DNA of 64,000 bases from Hemibagrus wyckioides. Its lineage: Eukaryota > Chordata > Actinopteri > Siluriformes > Bagridae. Below, in pieces: positions 46,692-57,658 of this stretch. A program made the position numbers and the translations under genes. Every line of letters starts with the position of its first letter. Position 1 is the first letter of the stretch. The DNA lies in NCBI RefSeq assembly GCF_019097595.1, contig NC_080717.1, positions 19,022,336 to 19,086,335 on the forward strand, in the 5' to 3' direction. The notes below the pieces were generated by a model. That model saw only the letters and a program-made list of their open reading frames with translations, searched no databases and was not told the origin of the DNA.

Positions 46692-49600
46692 AAGTTGTGT
46701 AGTGGTGTGTAGTGTAGTGTTGTGTAGTGATGTGTATTGTAGTGTAGTGTAATGTTGTGTAGTGTAGTGTAGTGTAGTGTAGTGTTGTGTAGTGATGTGT
46801 ATTGTAGTGTAGTGTAATGTTGTGTAGTGTAGTGTAGTGTAGTGTTGTGTAGTGGTGTGTATAGTAGAGTAGTGTAATGCTGTGTAGTGTAGTGGTGTGT
46901 AGTGGTGTGTATAGTAGTGTAGTGTAATGTTGTGTAGTGTAGTGTAGTGTAGTGTAGTGTTGTGTAGTGGTGTGTATAGTAGAGTAGTGTAATGTTGTGT
47001 AGTGTAGTGTAGTGTAGTGTTGTGTAGTGGTGTGTATAGTAGAGTAGTGTAATGTGTAGTGTAGTGTAGTGTAGTGTAGTGTAGTGTTGTGTAGTGGTGT
47101 GTATAGTAGAGTAGTGTAATGCTGTGTAGTGTAGTGGTGTGTAGTGGTGTGTATTGTAGTGTAGTGTAGTGTAGTGTAGTGGTGTGTAGTGTAGTGTAGT
47201 GTAGTGTTGTGTAGTGGTGTGTATTGTAGTGTAGTGTAGTGTAGTGGTGTGTAGTGTAGTGTAGTGTAGTGGTGTGTAGTGGTGTGTATTGTAGTGTAGT
47301 GTAGTGTAGTGGTGTGTAGTGTAGTGTAGTGTAGTGTTGTGTAGTGGTGTGTATTGTAGTGTAGTGTAGTGTAGTGTAGTGTAGTGGTGTGTAGTGGTGT
47401 GTATTGTAGTGTAGTGTAGTGTAGTGTAGTGGTGTGTAGTGTAGTGTAGTGTAGTGTAGTGTAGTGTAGTGTAGTGTAGTGTAGTGGTGTGTAGTGTAGT
47501 GTAGTGTAGTGTAGTGTAGTGTAGTGTAGTGTAGTGGTGTGTAGTGTAGTGTAGTGTATTGTAGTGTAGTGTAGTGTAGTGTAGTGTAGTGTAGTGGTGT
47601 GTAGTGGTGTGTATTGTAGTGTAGTGTAGTGTAGTGTAGTGGTGTGTAGTGTAGTGTAGTGTAGTGTAGTGTAGTGTAGTGTAGTGGTGTGTAGTGTAGT
47701 GTAGTGTAGTGTAGTGTAGTGTAGTGGTGTGTATAGTAGAGTAGTGTAATGCTGTGTAGTGTAGTGGTGTGTAGTGGTGTGTATTGTAGTGTAGTGTAGT
47801 GTAGTGTAGTGGTGTGTAGTGGTGTGTATTGTAGTGTAGTGTAGTGTAGTGTAGTGTAGTGGTGTGTAGTGTAGTGTAGTGTAGTGCAGTGTAGTGGTGT
47901 GTATAGTAGAGTAGTGTAATGCTGTGTAGTGTAGTGGTGTGTATTGTAGTGTTGTGTAGTGTAGTGGTATGTAGTGTAGTGTAGTGTAGTGTAGTGTAGT
48001 GTTGTGTAGTGTAGTGTAGTGTAGTGTTGTGTAGTGGTGTGTATAGTAGAGTAGTGTAATGCTGTGTAGTGTAGTGGTGTGTATTGTAGTGTTGTGTAGT
48101 GTAGTGGTATGTAGTGTAGTGTAGTGTAGTGTAGTGTAGTGTTGTGTAGTGTAGTGTAGTGTAGTGTTGTGTAGTGGTGTGTATAGTAGAGTAGTGTAAT
48201 GCTGTGTAGTGTAGTGGTGTGTAGTGTAGTGTAGTGTAGTGTAGTGTTGTGTAGTGTAGTGGTATGTAGTGTAGTGTAGTGTAGTGTTGTGTAGTGTAGT
48301 GTAGTGTAGTGTAGTGTAGTGGTGTGTAGTGTAGTGTAGTGTAGTGGTGTGTAGTGGTGTGTAGTGTAGTGTAGTGTAGTGGTGTGTAGTGTAGTGTAGT
48401 GTAGTGTAGTGTTGTGTAGTGGTGTGTATAGTAGAGTAGTGTAATGCTGTGTAGTGTAGTGTAGTGGTGTGTAGTGGTGTGTAGTGTAGTGTAGTGTAGT
48501 GTAGTGTTGTGTAGTGGTGTGTATAGTAGAGTAGTGTTGTGTAGTGTAGTGTTGTGTAGTGTAGTGGTGTGTAGTGGTGTGTAGTGTAGTGTAGTGTAGT
48601 GGTGTGTAGTGTAGTGTAGTGTAGTGTAGTGTAGTGGTGTGTAGTGGTGTGTAGTGTAGTGTAGTGTAGTGGTGTGTAGTGGTGTGTAGTGTAGTGTAGT
48701 GTAGTGGTGTGTAGTGTAGTGTAGTGTAGTGTAGTGTTGTGTAGTGGTGTGTATAGTAGAGTAGTGTAATGCTGTGTAGTGTAGTGGTGTGTAGTGTAGT
48801 GTAGTGGTGTGTAGTGTTGTGTAGTGTAGTGGTATGTAGTGTAGTGTAGTGTAGTGTTGTGTAGTGTAGTGTAGTGTAGTGTAGTGTAGTGGTGTGTAGT
48901 GGTGTGTAGTGGTGTGTAGTGTAGTGTAGTGTAGTGTTGTGTAGTGTAGTGTAGTGTAGTGTAGTGTAGTGTAGTGTAGTGGTGTGTAGTGGTGTGTAGT
49001 GTAGTGTAGTGTAGTGGTGTGTAGTGTAGTGTAGTGTAGTGTAGTGTTGTGTAGTGGTGTGTATAGTAGAGTAGTGTAATGCTGTGTAGTGTAGTGTAGT
49101 GGTGTGTAGTGGTGTGTAGTGTAGTGTAGTGTAGTGGTGTGTAGTGGTGTGTAGTGTAGTGGTGTGTATTGTAGTGTAGTGTTGTGTAGTGTAGTGTTGT
49201 GTAGTGTAGTGGTGTGTAGTGGTGTGTAGTGTAGTGTAGTGTAGTGGTGTGTATTGTAGTGTAGTGTTGTGTAGTGTAGTGTTGTGTAGTGGTGTGTAGT
49301 GTAGTGTAGTGTAGTGTAGTGGTGTGTAGTGGTGTGTAGTGTAGTGTAGTGGTGTGTATTGTAGTGTAGTGTTGTGTAGTGTAGTGTTGTGTAGTGGTGT
49401 GTAGTGTAGTGTAGTGTAGTGTAGTGTAGTGGTGTGTAGTGGTGTGTAGTGTAGTGTAGTGTAGTGTAGTGGTGTGTAGTGGTGTGTAGTGTAGTGTAGT
49501 GGTGTGTATTGTAGTGTAGTGTTGTGTAGTGTAGTGTTGTGTAGTGGTGTGTAGTGTAGTGTAGTGTAGTGTAGTGTAGTGGTGTGTAGTGGTGTGTAGT

Positions 49601-50749
49601 GTAGTGTAGTGTAGTGGTGTGTATTGTAGTGTAGTGTTGTGTAGTGTAGTGTTGTGTAGTGGTGTGTAGTGTAGTGTAGTGTAGTGTAGTGGTGTGTAGT
49701 GGTGTGTAGTGTAGTGTAGTGGTGTGTATTGTAGTGTAGTGTTGTGTAGTGTAGTGTTGTGTAGTGGTGTGTAGTGTAGTGTAGTGTAGTGTAGTGTAGT
49801 GGTGTGTAGTGGTGTGTAGTGTAGTGTAGTGTAGTGTAGTGTAGTGGTGTGTAGTGGTGTGTAGTGTAGTGTAGTGTAGTGGTGTGTATTGTAGTGTAGT
49901 GTTGTGTAGTGTAGTGTTGTGTAGTGGTGTGTAGTGTAGTGTAGTGTTGTGTAGTGTAGTGTTGTGTAGTGGTGTGTAGTGTAGTGTAGTGTAGTGTAGT
50001 GGTGTGTAGTGTAGTGTAGTGGTGTGTAGTGTAGTGTAGTGTAGTGGTGTGTATTGTAGTGTAGTGTTGTGTAGTGTAGTGTTGTGTAGTGGTGTGTAGT
50101 GTAGTGTAGTGTAGTGTAGTGGTGTGTAGTGTAGTGTAGTGGTGTGTAGTGTAGTGTAGTGTAGTGGTGTGTATTGTAGTGTAGTGTTGTGTAGTGTAGT
50201 GTTGTGTAGTGGTGTGTAGTGTAGTGTAGTGTAGTGTAGTGGTGTGTAGTGTAGTGTAGTGGTGTGTAGTGTAGTGTAGTGTAGTGGTGTGTATTGTAGT
50301 GTAGTGTTGTGTAGTGTAGTGTTGTGTAGTGGTGTGTAGTGTAGTGTAGTGGTGTGTAGTGGTGTGTAGTGTAGTGTAGTGGTGTGTATTGTAGTGTAGT
50401 GTTGTGTAGTGTAGTGTTGTGTAGTGGTGTGTAGTGTAGTGTAGTGTAGTGTAGTGTAGTGGTGTGTAGTGGTGTGTAGTGTAGTGTAGTGTAGTGGTGT
50501 GTATTGTAGTGTAGTGTTGTGTAGTGTATTGTAGTGTAGTGTAGTGTAGTGTAGTGGTGTGTAGTGGTGTGTAGTGTAGTGTAGTGGTGTGTATTGTAGT
50601 GTAGTGTTGTGTAGTGTAGTGTTGTGTAGTGGTGTGTAGTGTAGTGTAGTGTAGTGTAGTGTAGTGGTGTGTAGTGGTGTGTAGTGTAGTGTAGTGTAGT
50701 GGTGTGTATTGTAGTGTAGTGTTGTGTAGTGTATTGTAGTGTAGTTGAA
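46692..50749. repeat. 4.06-kb pentanucleotide array (TAGTG)n with higher-order repeats
   Basis: The plus strand consists of GTAGT-type pentamers with variants GTGGT, GTTGT and TATTG. I count only ten cytosines on the plus strand (46880, 47122, 47752, 47887, 47922, 48062, 48202, 48447, 48772, 49082) and none from 49083 to 50749. Higher-order structure is seen: 47901-48040 and 48041-48180 are identical 140-bp units, and 49921-50340 is a 120-bp unit repeated 3.5 times with a single mismatch in the first. The variant TATAGTAGAGTAGTGTAATG occurs only up to 49080. The minus strand is open for 1406 codons (46664-50884) as HYTTL-type repeats, starting inside a CA microsatellite. A pentamer gives the same five-codon cycle in each frame without stop, so this is expected from period and not evidence of a gene. 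Confidence 0.97.
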
Positions 50750-50796
50750 CCTACAACAAATGCTTATAGTAGATGAACCCCAGATACAACTACAGT

Positions 50797-50798
<2 letters not shown>

Positions 50799-50848
<50 letters not shown>

Positions 50849-50849
50849 A

Positions 50850-50888
<39 letters not shown>
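50799..50888. repeat. (CT)n(CA)n compound microsatellite
   Basis: About 40 bp of CT, an interrupted CT/AT/CA part and then about 15 CA units. Polypyrimidine on the plus strand, next to the CpG-rich segment. Confidence 0.96.
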
Positions 50889-50890
<2 letters not shown>

Positions 50891-51370
50891 TGACGTAGAA
50901 ACATCAATGTTATCGTTTTCGCGTCTAAACGCATATAAGAGTCTCCTACCTTCTTCCCTCGCCGCCTGCGAAGTACACTTGTCTCGTATCTGTAGAGTAA
51001 CGTGTGAGGTTACAGTGGCGCTCCTCCGCTCAGAAGTTTACTGAAAACGCTTTCCTTGACTTGAGCAGGGAACTCGAGCGCTCATTTTCCCTCGCCGTCC
51101 TCTAAAAACACACACACTGAAACTAAGCTGAAAATGAGCCCGTGCCTGAACCGCCCCCTCGCGAAGGAGCTTTCAAGTCACCTCGACGCAGTTGACGTTA
51201 TTCCCCAGTCGACAAACTCCCACACTCTGAGCTCCCTGCGGGCACGTGACCCTCCGGCGGGAATAAAACTGTGCGCGCCACGCTCTCTCTCGTCTCTCTC
51301 TCGCGCGCGCCTTTGGAAATTACTGCGCTGTGGCGCAGCTGTGCATCATCTGCGATGCTTTACTGTTATA
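50889..51370. promoter_or_regulatory. CpG-rich promoter-like segment
   Basis: CpG dinucleotides are dense here (over a dozen in the first 160 bp; also CTCGCGAAGG, GCGCGCC, TCGCGCGCGCC), in contrast to the CpG-poor rest of the window. Visible motifs: CRE-like half site TGACGTAG at 50891, a TATA-like CATATAAGAG at 50931-50941, an E box CACGTGAC at about 51243-51250, and GGGAATAAAACTG at about 51259 some 25-40 bp before CT-rich CGCTCTCTCTCG sequence. This fits an unmethylated island or promoter of a gene in either direction. An ATG at 51134 opens a frame that runs on into the 45-bp array; I see no sign it is used. No exon of a known protein was recognised. Confidence 0.4.
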
Positions 51371-53600
51371 CGGTTACACCGTGATGTTTCACACTTACAT
51401 TGTTACACATTACAGTTACACCATTATAATGTTACACACTTACACTGTTACACATTACAGTTACACCATTATAATGTTACACACTTACATTGTTACACAT
51501 TACAGTTACACCATTATAATGTTACACACTTACAATGTTACACATTACAGTTACACCATTACAATGTTACACACTTACATTGTTACACATTACAGTTACA
51601 CCATTATAATGTTACACACTTACACTGTTACACATTACAGTTACACCATTATAATGTTACACACTTACACTGTTACACATTACAGTTACACCATTATAAT
51701 GTTACACACTTACATTGTTACACATTACAGTTACACCATTATAATGTTACACACTTACACTGTTACACATTACAGTTACACCATTATAATGTTACACACT
51801 TACAATGTTACACATTACAGTTACACCATTATTATGTTACACACTTACATTGTTACACATTACAGTTACACCATTATAATGTTACACACTTACAATGTTA
51901 CACATTACAGTTACACCATTATAATGTTACACACTTACACTGTTACACATTACAGTTACACCATTATAATGTTACACACTTACACTGTTACACATTACAG
52001 TTACACCATTATAATTTTACACACTTACACTGTTACACATTACAGTTACACCATTATAATGTTACACACTTACACTGTTACACATTACAGTTACACCATT
52101 ATAATGTTACACACTTACACTGTTACACATTACAGTTACACCATTATAATTTTACACACTTACACTGTTACACATTACAGTTACACCATTATAATGTTAC
52201 ACACTTACACTGTTACACATTACAGTTACACCATTATAATGTTACACACTTACACTGTTACACATTACAGTTACACCATTATAATGTTACACACTTACAC
52301 TGTTACACATTACAGTTACACCATTATAATGTTACACACTTACACTGTTACACATTACAGTTACACCATTATAATGTTACACACTTACACTGTTACACAT
52401 TACAGTTACACCATTATAATTTTACACACTTACACTGTTACACATTACAGTTACACCATTATAATGTTACACACTTACATTGTTACACATTACAGTTACA
52501 CCATTATAATTTTACACATTTACATTGTTACACATTACAGTTACACCATTATAATTTTACACACTTACACTGTTACACATTACAGTTACACCATTATAAT
52601 TTTACACATTTACACTGTTACACATTACAGTTACACCATTATAATGTTACACACTTACACTGTTACACATTACAGTTACACCATTATAATTTTACACATT
52701 TACATTGTTACACATTACAGTTACACCATTATAATTTTACACACTTACACTGTTACACATTACAGTTACACCATTATAATGTTACACACTTACACTGTTA
52801 CACATTACAGTTACACCATTATAATGTTACACACTTACATTGTTACACATTACAGTTACACCATTATAATTTTACACATTTACATTGTTACACATTACAG
52901 TTACACCATTATAATTTTACACATTTACATTGTTACACATTACAGTTACACCATTATAATGTTACACACTTACACTGTTACACATTACAGTTACACCATT
53001 ATAATTTTACACACTTACACTGTTACACATTACAGTTACACCATTATAATTTTACACATTTACACTGTTACACATTACAGTTACACCATTATAATGTTAC
53101 ACACTTACACTGTTACACACTACAGTTACACCATTATAATGTTACACACATACACTGTTACACATTACAGTTACACCATTATAATTTTACACACTTACAC
53201 TGTTACACATTACAGTTACACCATTATAATTTTACACATTTACGTTGTTACACATTACAGTTACACCATTATAATTTTACACATTTACACTGTTACACAT
53301 TACAGTTACACCATTATAATTTTACACACTTACACTGTTACACATTAGTTACACCGTGATAATGTTACACACTTACACTGTTACACATTACAGTTACACC
53401 ATTATAATATTACACACTTACACTGTTACATATTATAGTTACACCATTATTATGTTACACACTTACATTGTTACACATTACAGTTACACCATTATAATTT
53501 TACACATTTACATTGTTACACATTACAGTTACACCATTATAATTTTACACATTTACATTGTTACACATTACAGTTACACCATTATAACGTTACATACTTA
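51371..53600. repeat. 2.2-kb minisatellite of 45-bp units, about 49 copies
   Basis: The unit is GTTACACACTTACACTGTTA + CACATTACAGTTACACCATT + ATAAT. Within it the word TTACAC recurs. Units differ by few changes: AATG versus AATT before TTACAC, ACACT versus ACATT, and TACACTG versus TACATTG or TACAATG. Since 45 is a multiple of three, two plus-strand frames stay open for 741 codons (from 51134) and 672 codons (from 51330), with 15-residue repeats (HLHCYTLQLHHYNVT and TYTVTHYSYTIIMLH); the third frame has TAA in each unit. At 53347-53350 a unit lacks two bases, which closes both. I do not consider it coding. Confidence 0.97.
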
Positions 53601-56600
53601 ACTTATACTTAACTTAACAGTTACAGCAATACATTTCTAAAACTATTTGCCTTCCAATACATGCAGAAATACCAGGAGTGAGAGCAACATTCCTGGAGCA
53701 TTACATTGGGCCCTTTCCATCACAAACAGCTTTCGAAGTGGAAAATTTCTCCTTGGAAGATTCATGAAGCATGTACTTGGAAATGTACTCACTGTTTCCT
53801 ATTATATAACTAGTGAGAGAGGACAAATATTGCACAAGTTTGTTTATAACCCAATCTGAAAAAATTAGAAACTATGTGGGAATAAACAACTTGTGCAATC
53901 ATTTGTGCCCTTGGAATGCCACAAGGCAGGCATGAAAAAACCTTTCAAGCTGAATTCGTTCCGGAGTGTAAAGTGCATCACTCGCTGACACAGCACTGTT
54001 TGTTTGGGAAACTCTTGTGCAGCTGAGGGTGTTTAACTTCTCACTCAATAAATTCTAAAGACAGTACAGAGTGCATGCAAATTGGCCACAGTAATTACTG
54101 CAGGCAGTAGTTTCAAGCCTAAGGGAGAGTAACTTCACACTCTGTGCTGCGCATTAAAGGTAAAACCCTTCAAGATCTGTCCCTACTGTCTAAAGCAAAC
54201 CTAATATTTAATCTAAACTACAGCTTTCAGCATTACATGATTGCATCAGCATAAAGACTCAACCACTCACTTAATTCCCACATTGTCTGATCACATGCCT
54301 GATGCAGTGCAATGTAAACAGAGGCGCTGCAAAAATAGAGAAAGGATTATGTTTAAGCTACATTAAAAAGTATAAGAAAGGTTTACATAGTGTATCCCTT
54401 GAGGGGATCTTGTTTCTCAGTGCAGTCACTGGGGACTCTTAAGGCTAGAGTGGGTGCATATTCTGCATAATCTCCAAATTTGCTCCAATACACCATATAC
54501 ATGTAATTAAATGTGTCTGAATAATCTCTGCTTTTCTATGGAGCAATGACACCTACAAACGTCAGTACCAGTCTTACCCTGACAGTCAAGTGTACAGGCA
54601 GAAGGCTGGAAGACAGTAAATATACAGTACCAACAGCATATGAGTCATTTACAGCTGAAACCCCCAGTGAATAGAGATTGGCTAACTGTGAGCTGTGAAA
54701 ACAATAAAAACGGAACAAGTGGCAGAGGCTCTTCCTTTTCCAAGCTGCAGACAGAAGGAAAAGCCAAGGGTTGGACATTAAAGATGGCAGGAATTTCTCT
54801 CTGCTTCCTTGTGCAGAATGCTAAATAAGTAGCCCTAATTCCTGGAAAACAAGCCACAAAACCTCATTGTTTTCTGGCTCCTGCATCTGTACATTGTGAA
54901 AGCAAAACCATGATACAGCCCTGCACCACTTCACTCTCTATATAAATAGTAATGGTTTGTGTATGTACCGGTTTGTAATTGTTAGTGCCTGCTTTAGAAC
55001 AGCAGCAGTAGTTTCAGATGAGCCAACAGCAACGCTTTCCCATGATGCTCATTAGTGCTCAGCTGTTGCTAGTAGAGCATGGGAAGTCTAGAAGTCATGC
55101 ATCAAAAAGTCCATCACGTTTGGAGTTCATTCAGGGACAGTGAGACCATCAGGTTTTCAGCTAGAACCAGATTTGCTAGTTTTCAATAGTTGATGTAGTT
55201 GCTAAGAGCCTGTGTTCAGAATTTGCATTGACTGTTACTAAGAAAAGTAAAAATGGATCTTATCCAAATTCAGTAAAGTATTAGGTTTAGAGTGCTGCAA
55301 GCCTGTGGTCATGGCTTCTATTCAAATTTCTGCCAGTCATATCAAAAGATTTTAATTGCATATGAACTCCTTTAAGTCAACTATAGGAACGGAAATGGAA
55401 TGGGTTATGTCAACAGACCAATGTCATTCAACTCTTTATTCAAATCCTTATTTTACCCTTTGGAAGTTATTACCAAAGGCCCTCTAATTTTCCTCTGTTT
55501 GGGTTGGGAAATTGCATATTTGGACTAGAGTTGGAATAAAAGCAAGAACCTCAGTGCATCTCAAGCAAATGTATAGGCAATGTAACTAGAGTGTCCAAGG
55601 ATGAGACGATCTGATAAACGACATCAATTTACATAGCGATTAGGTTATCGTGAATCATTAAAGGGTTATAAATAGTTCATTGGGCAGATCCAGTAAGGTC
55701 TGTAAAATAATTGATGAAGTGGACCACAGAGGAGACATAATGGCTAATTAAGTCCTGATAAGCTCCGTTCTTTATTTATGGCTTAAGACACATTTAAAAG
55801 CATATTACTGACTTCACTAGATAGAGAAATATAAAGTGGAAGGGTTACTGTGTGTATATTCATTAGCGTTAAGACTCTTTCGAACGCTTACTCAGGTATC
55901 AGCATGAAGGATATGAGGGGTGGTCACTTGCTGTGTAAGCTGAAGAGTGTTAATTTGCGAGGTCCATCTGTTAGAAGATTTACAGTGGGGATATTGAATG
56001 AGTCGAAGAATGCCAGCTGCCTTCCCCCCTTCTTCCATATTTAATACAGGACTTCACAACATTCTGATCCCTCATACTCTCTTATAATCACCTCTGCATA
56101 GAAAACAGGTTTCAGGAAAAACTCCAACCCGTTATGAGAATTGCACAATGACTTGAAATTTATATTGAGCTCAGTGATAAGAGAAAGAAATAAAAGGATT
56201 ACTTTTAACATAAGGTCTAGACTGCTGGATATCTAAAAATCCAAATAATAAAAGGAACACAAGGGTATTTTAGATAAGGAAAATGCTTTCAAAGATGCAA
56301 ATGAACCTTTTTTTTGTTGCTTTTATCACTTCTGTGCAAGAAAATCCGAAGATCAGTAAAATGAGAAAAGTACGAAAATGAGACTACTATATTCATATAT
56401 GGAATACAGGTGGTACTTTTTGATTTTATGTATTGATTTATATTTTCTAGACATACCGCCTTGGCTCACTCATTAATTCGTAAAATCAAGAATAACCCTG
56501 TTCTTTCATAGCATTATTCAACAGAGTGTGTGGAGACAGGATTATTATTTTATGACTTATACCCAAAAGGCTTTTGAGACATGGAAGTCCTAGACAGCAA

Positions 56601-57237
56601 GGTCAGGCCATACAATCACTTCTAATTATGTACTAAACTGCCTTTTGAGCAAAAGCAAGATGTAAAATAAGCATTTTCACATAGCAGTATTTAAAAATCC
56701 CTGATGGAATAGTTAATCTAGTAGCTAGCCAGTCTAATTAGTGTGACATTGTGACTAATGTGTCATTGGGATTAATGCAGTTTTACCAGAGGAATGGTTT
56801 TAGTTCTTATTTTTTTTTCTTGGGGAAAGGCATACTCTTGATTTTCCAATCAAATTGAGCCCGGTTATAAGACAAGATAATGTTAATAGGATTATTGAGT
56901 TTGTCTAATGTTTGGACCAGGCTACATAATGGTGACTAAAATGACAAGGTCGAATATAAATCTGCTGAAGCTTTCCATAATGTGTTAAGTTCACGTGTTG
57001 AGCTAGATGCATCCGGGAGATACACAGGAACTAATAAACAGACTGCTTTAGTCTCTTGGTACTAATAAATACCAAGGAAATGCATCCTCTTTACTTTGGC
57101 CTTGAGTCTAAATGCTGACTGTCTGGTCTGAATGCTGTCTTTTCGCGAACGTCTGAAAAACTCGTCTAGTTTTATGTGCCACACTTTTCCTCCTGTAAAG
57201 ACATTTTACAAAAATAAAGGCACTGGTTACATCTCTG
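53601..57237. other. Long unique AT-rich stretch
   Basis: No gene or repeat recognised. Open frames of 60-80 codons (53647-53859, 54536-54857, 55850-56044) show no domain. The part at 56690-57010 (GACTAATGTGTCATTGGGAT; CTAATTAGTGTGACATTG) has the look of conserved non-coding DNA, untested. Confidence 0.45.
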
Positions 57238-57432
57238 GAACACTGGGGGTGGGGTGAGAAGACATCCTGGAATGGATGGCAGTTTATCTCAGGGCATGTT
57301 CACACATGTTTACACACTCATTCCCGCCCAGGGGTAATTTAGAGTAGCCAATCCACCTACATGTTTTGGGGAGGTGGGAGGGAGAGGAAAATTCAGACGA
57401 AGCCCACTCTGTCATAGGTAGAACACTGGACA
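57238..57432 (-). mobile_element. SINE-like repeat, minus strand (family of 1646-1946)
   Basis: Complementary order of blocks: CATCCTGGAATGGATGGCAG, TTACACACTCATTCCCGCCC, AGGGGTAATTTAGAGTAGCC, AATCCACCTACATG, TTTTGGGGAGGTGGGAGG. The head side is lost beyond about 57430. Confidence 0.75.
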
Positions 57433-57631
57433 GACCTTGGAGCTGTGGACACTAAAGATGTGAGGTGGTAATACTGTTATTATGATATTTCTACATAAAA
57501 TACGACAGTGTTATTCATCTAAAGCTAAAGCATTGAAGTGTGTGTTAGCTGTCTGGACCTTTTGATATTTGTGCTGTTATTAGGTTGTCTAATTAATCCT
57601 GCTGCTAAATTGCTTCTCAGATGGTATTTTA
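57433..57631. other. Unique spacer
   Basis: Nothing recognised. Confidence 0.4.
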
Positions 57632-57658
57632 GACACACACACACACACACACACACAG
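57632..57658. repeat. (CA)n microsatellite
   Basis: About 13 AC units. Confidence 0.95.

Noticed and set aside
46664..50884. Giant minus-strand gene of 1406 codons
   Set aside because: The frame is a pentamer array whose codon cycle lacks stops in every frame; the start lies in a CA/GA microsatellite and there is no non-repeat domain.
51134..53359. Repeat protein of 741 codons
   Set aside because: Period 45 keeps frames open; two frames are equally open and no codon-level selection is visible. A two-base loss ends both.
51371..53600. CRISPR-like array
   Set aside because: Units follow head to tail without distinct spacers, in a vertebrate genome.
51371..53600. Interstitial telomere repeat (TTACAC resembling TTAGGG-type words)
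   Set aside because: The period is 45 bp and the vertebrate TTAGGG/CCCTAA hexamer is absent.
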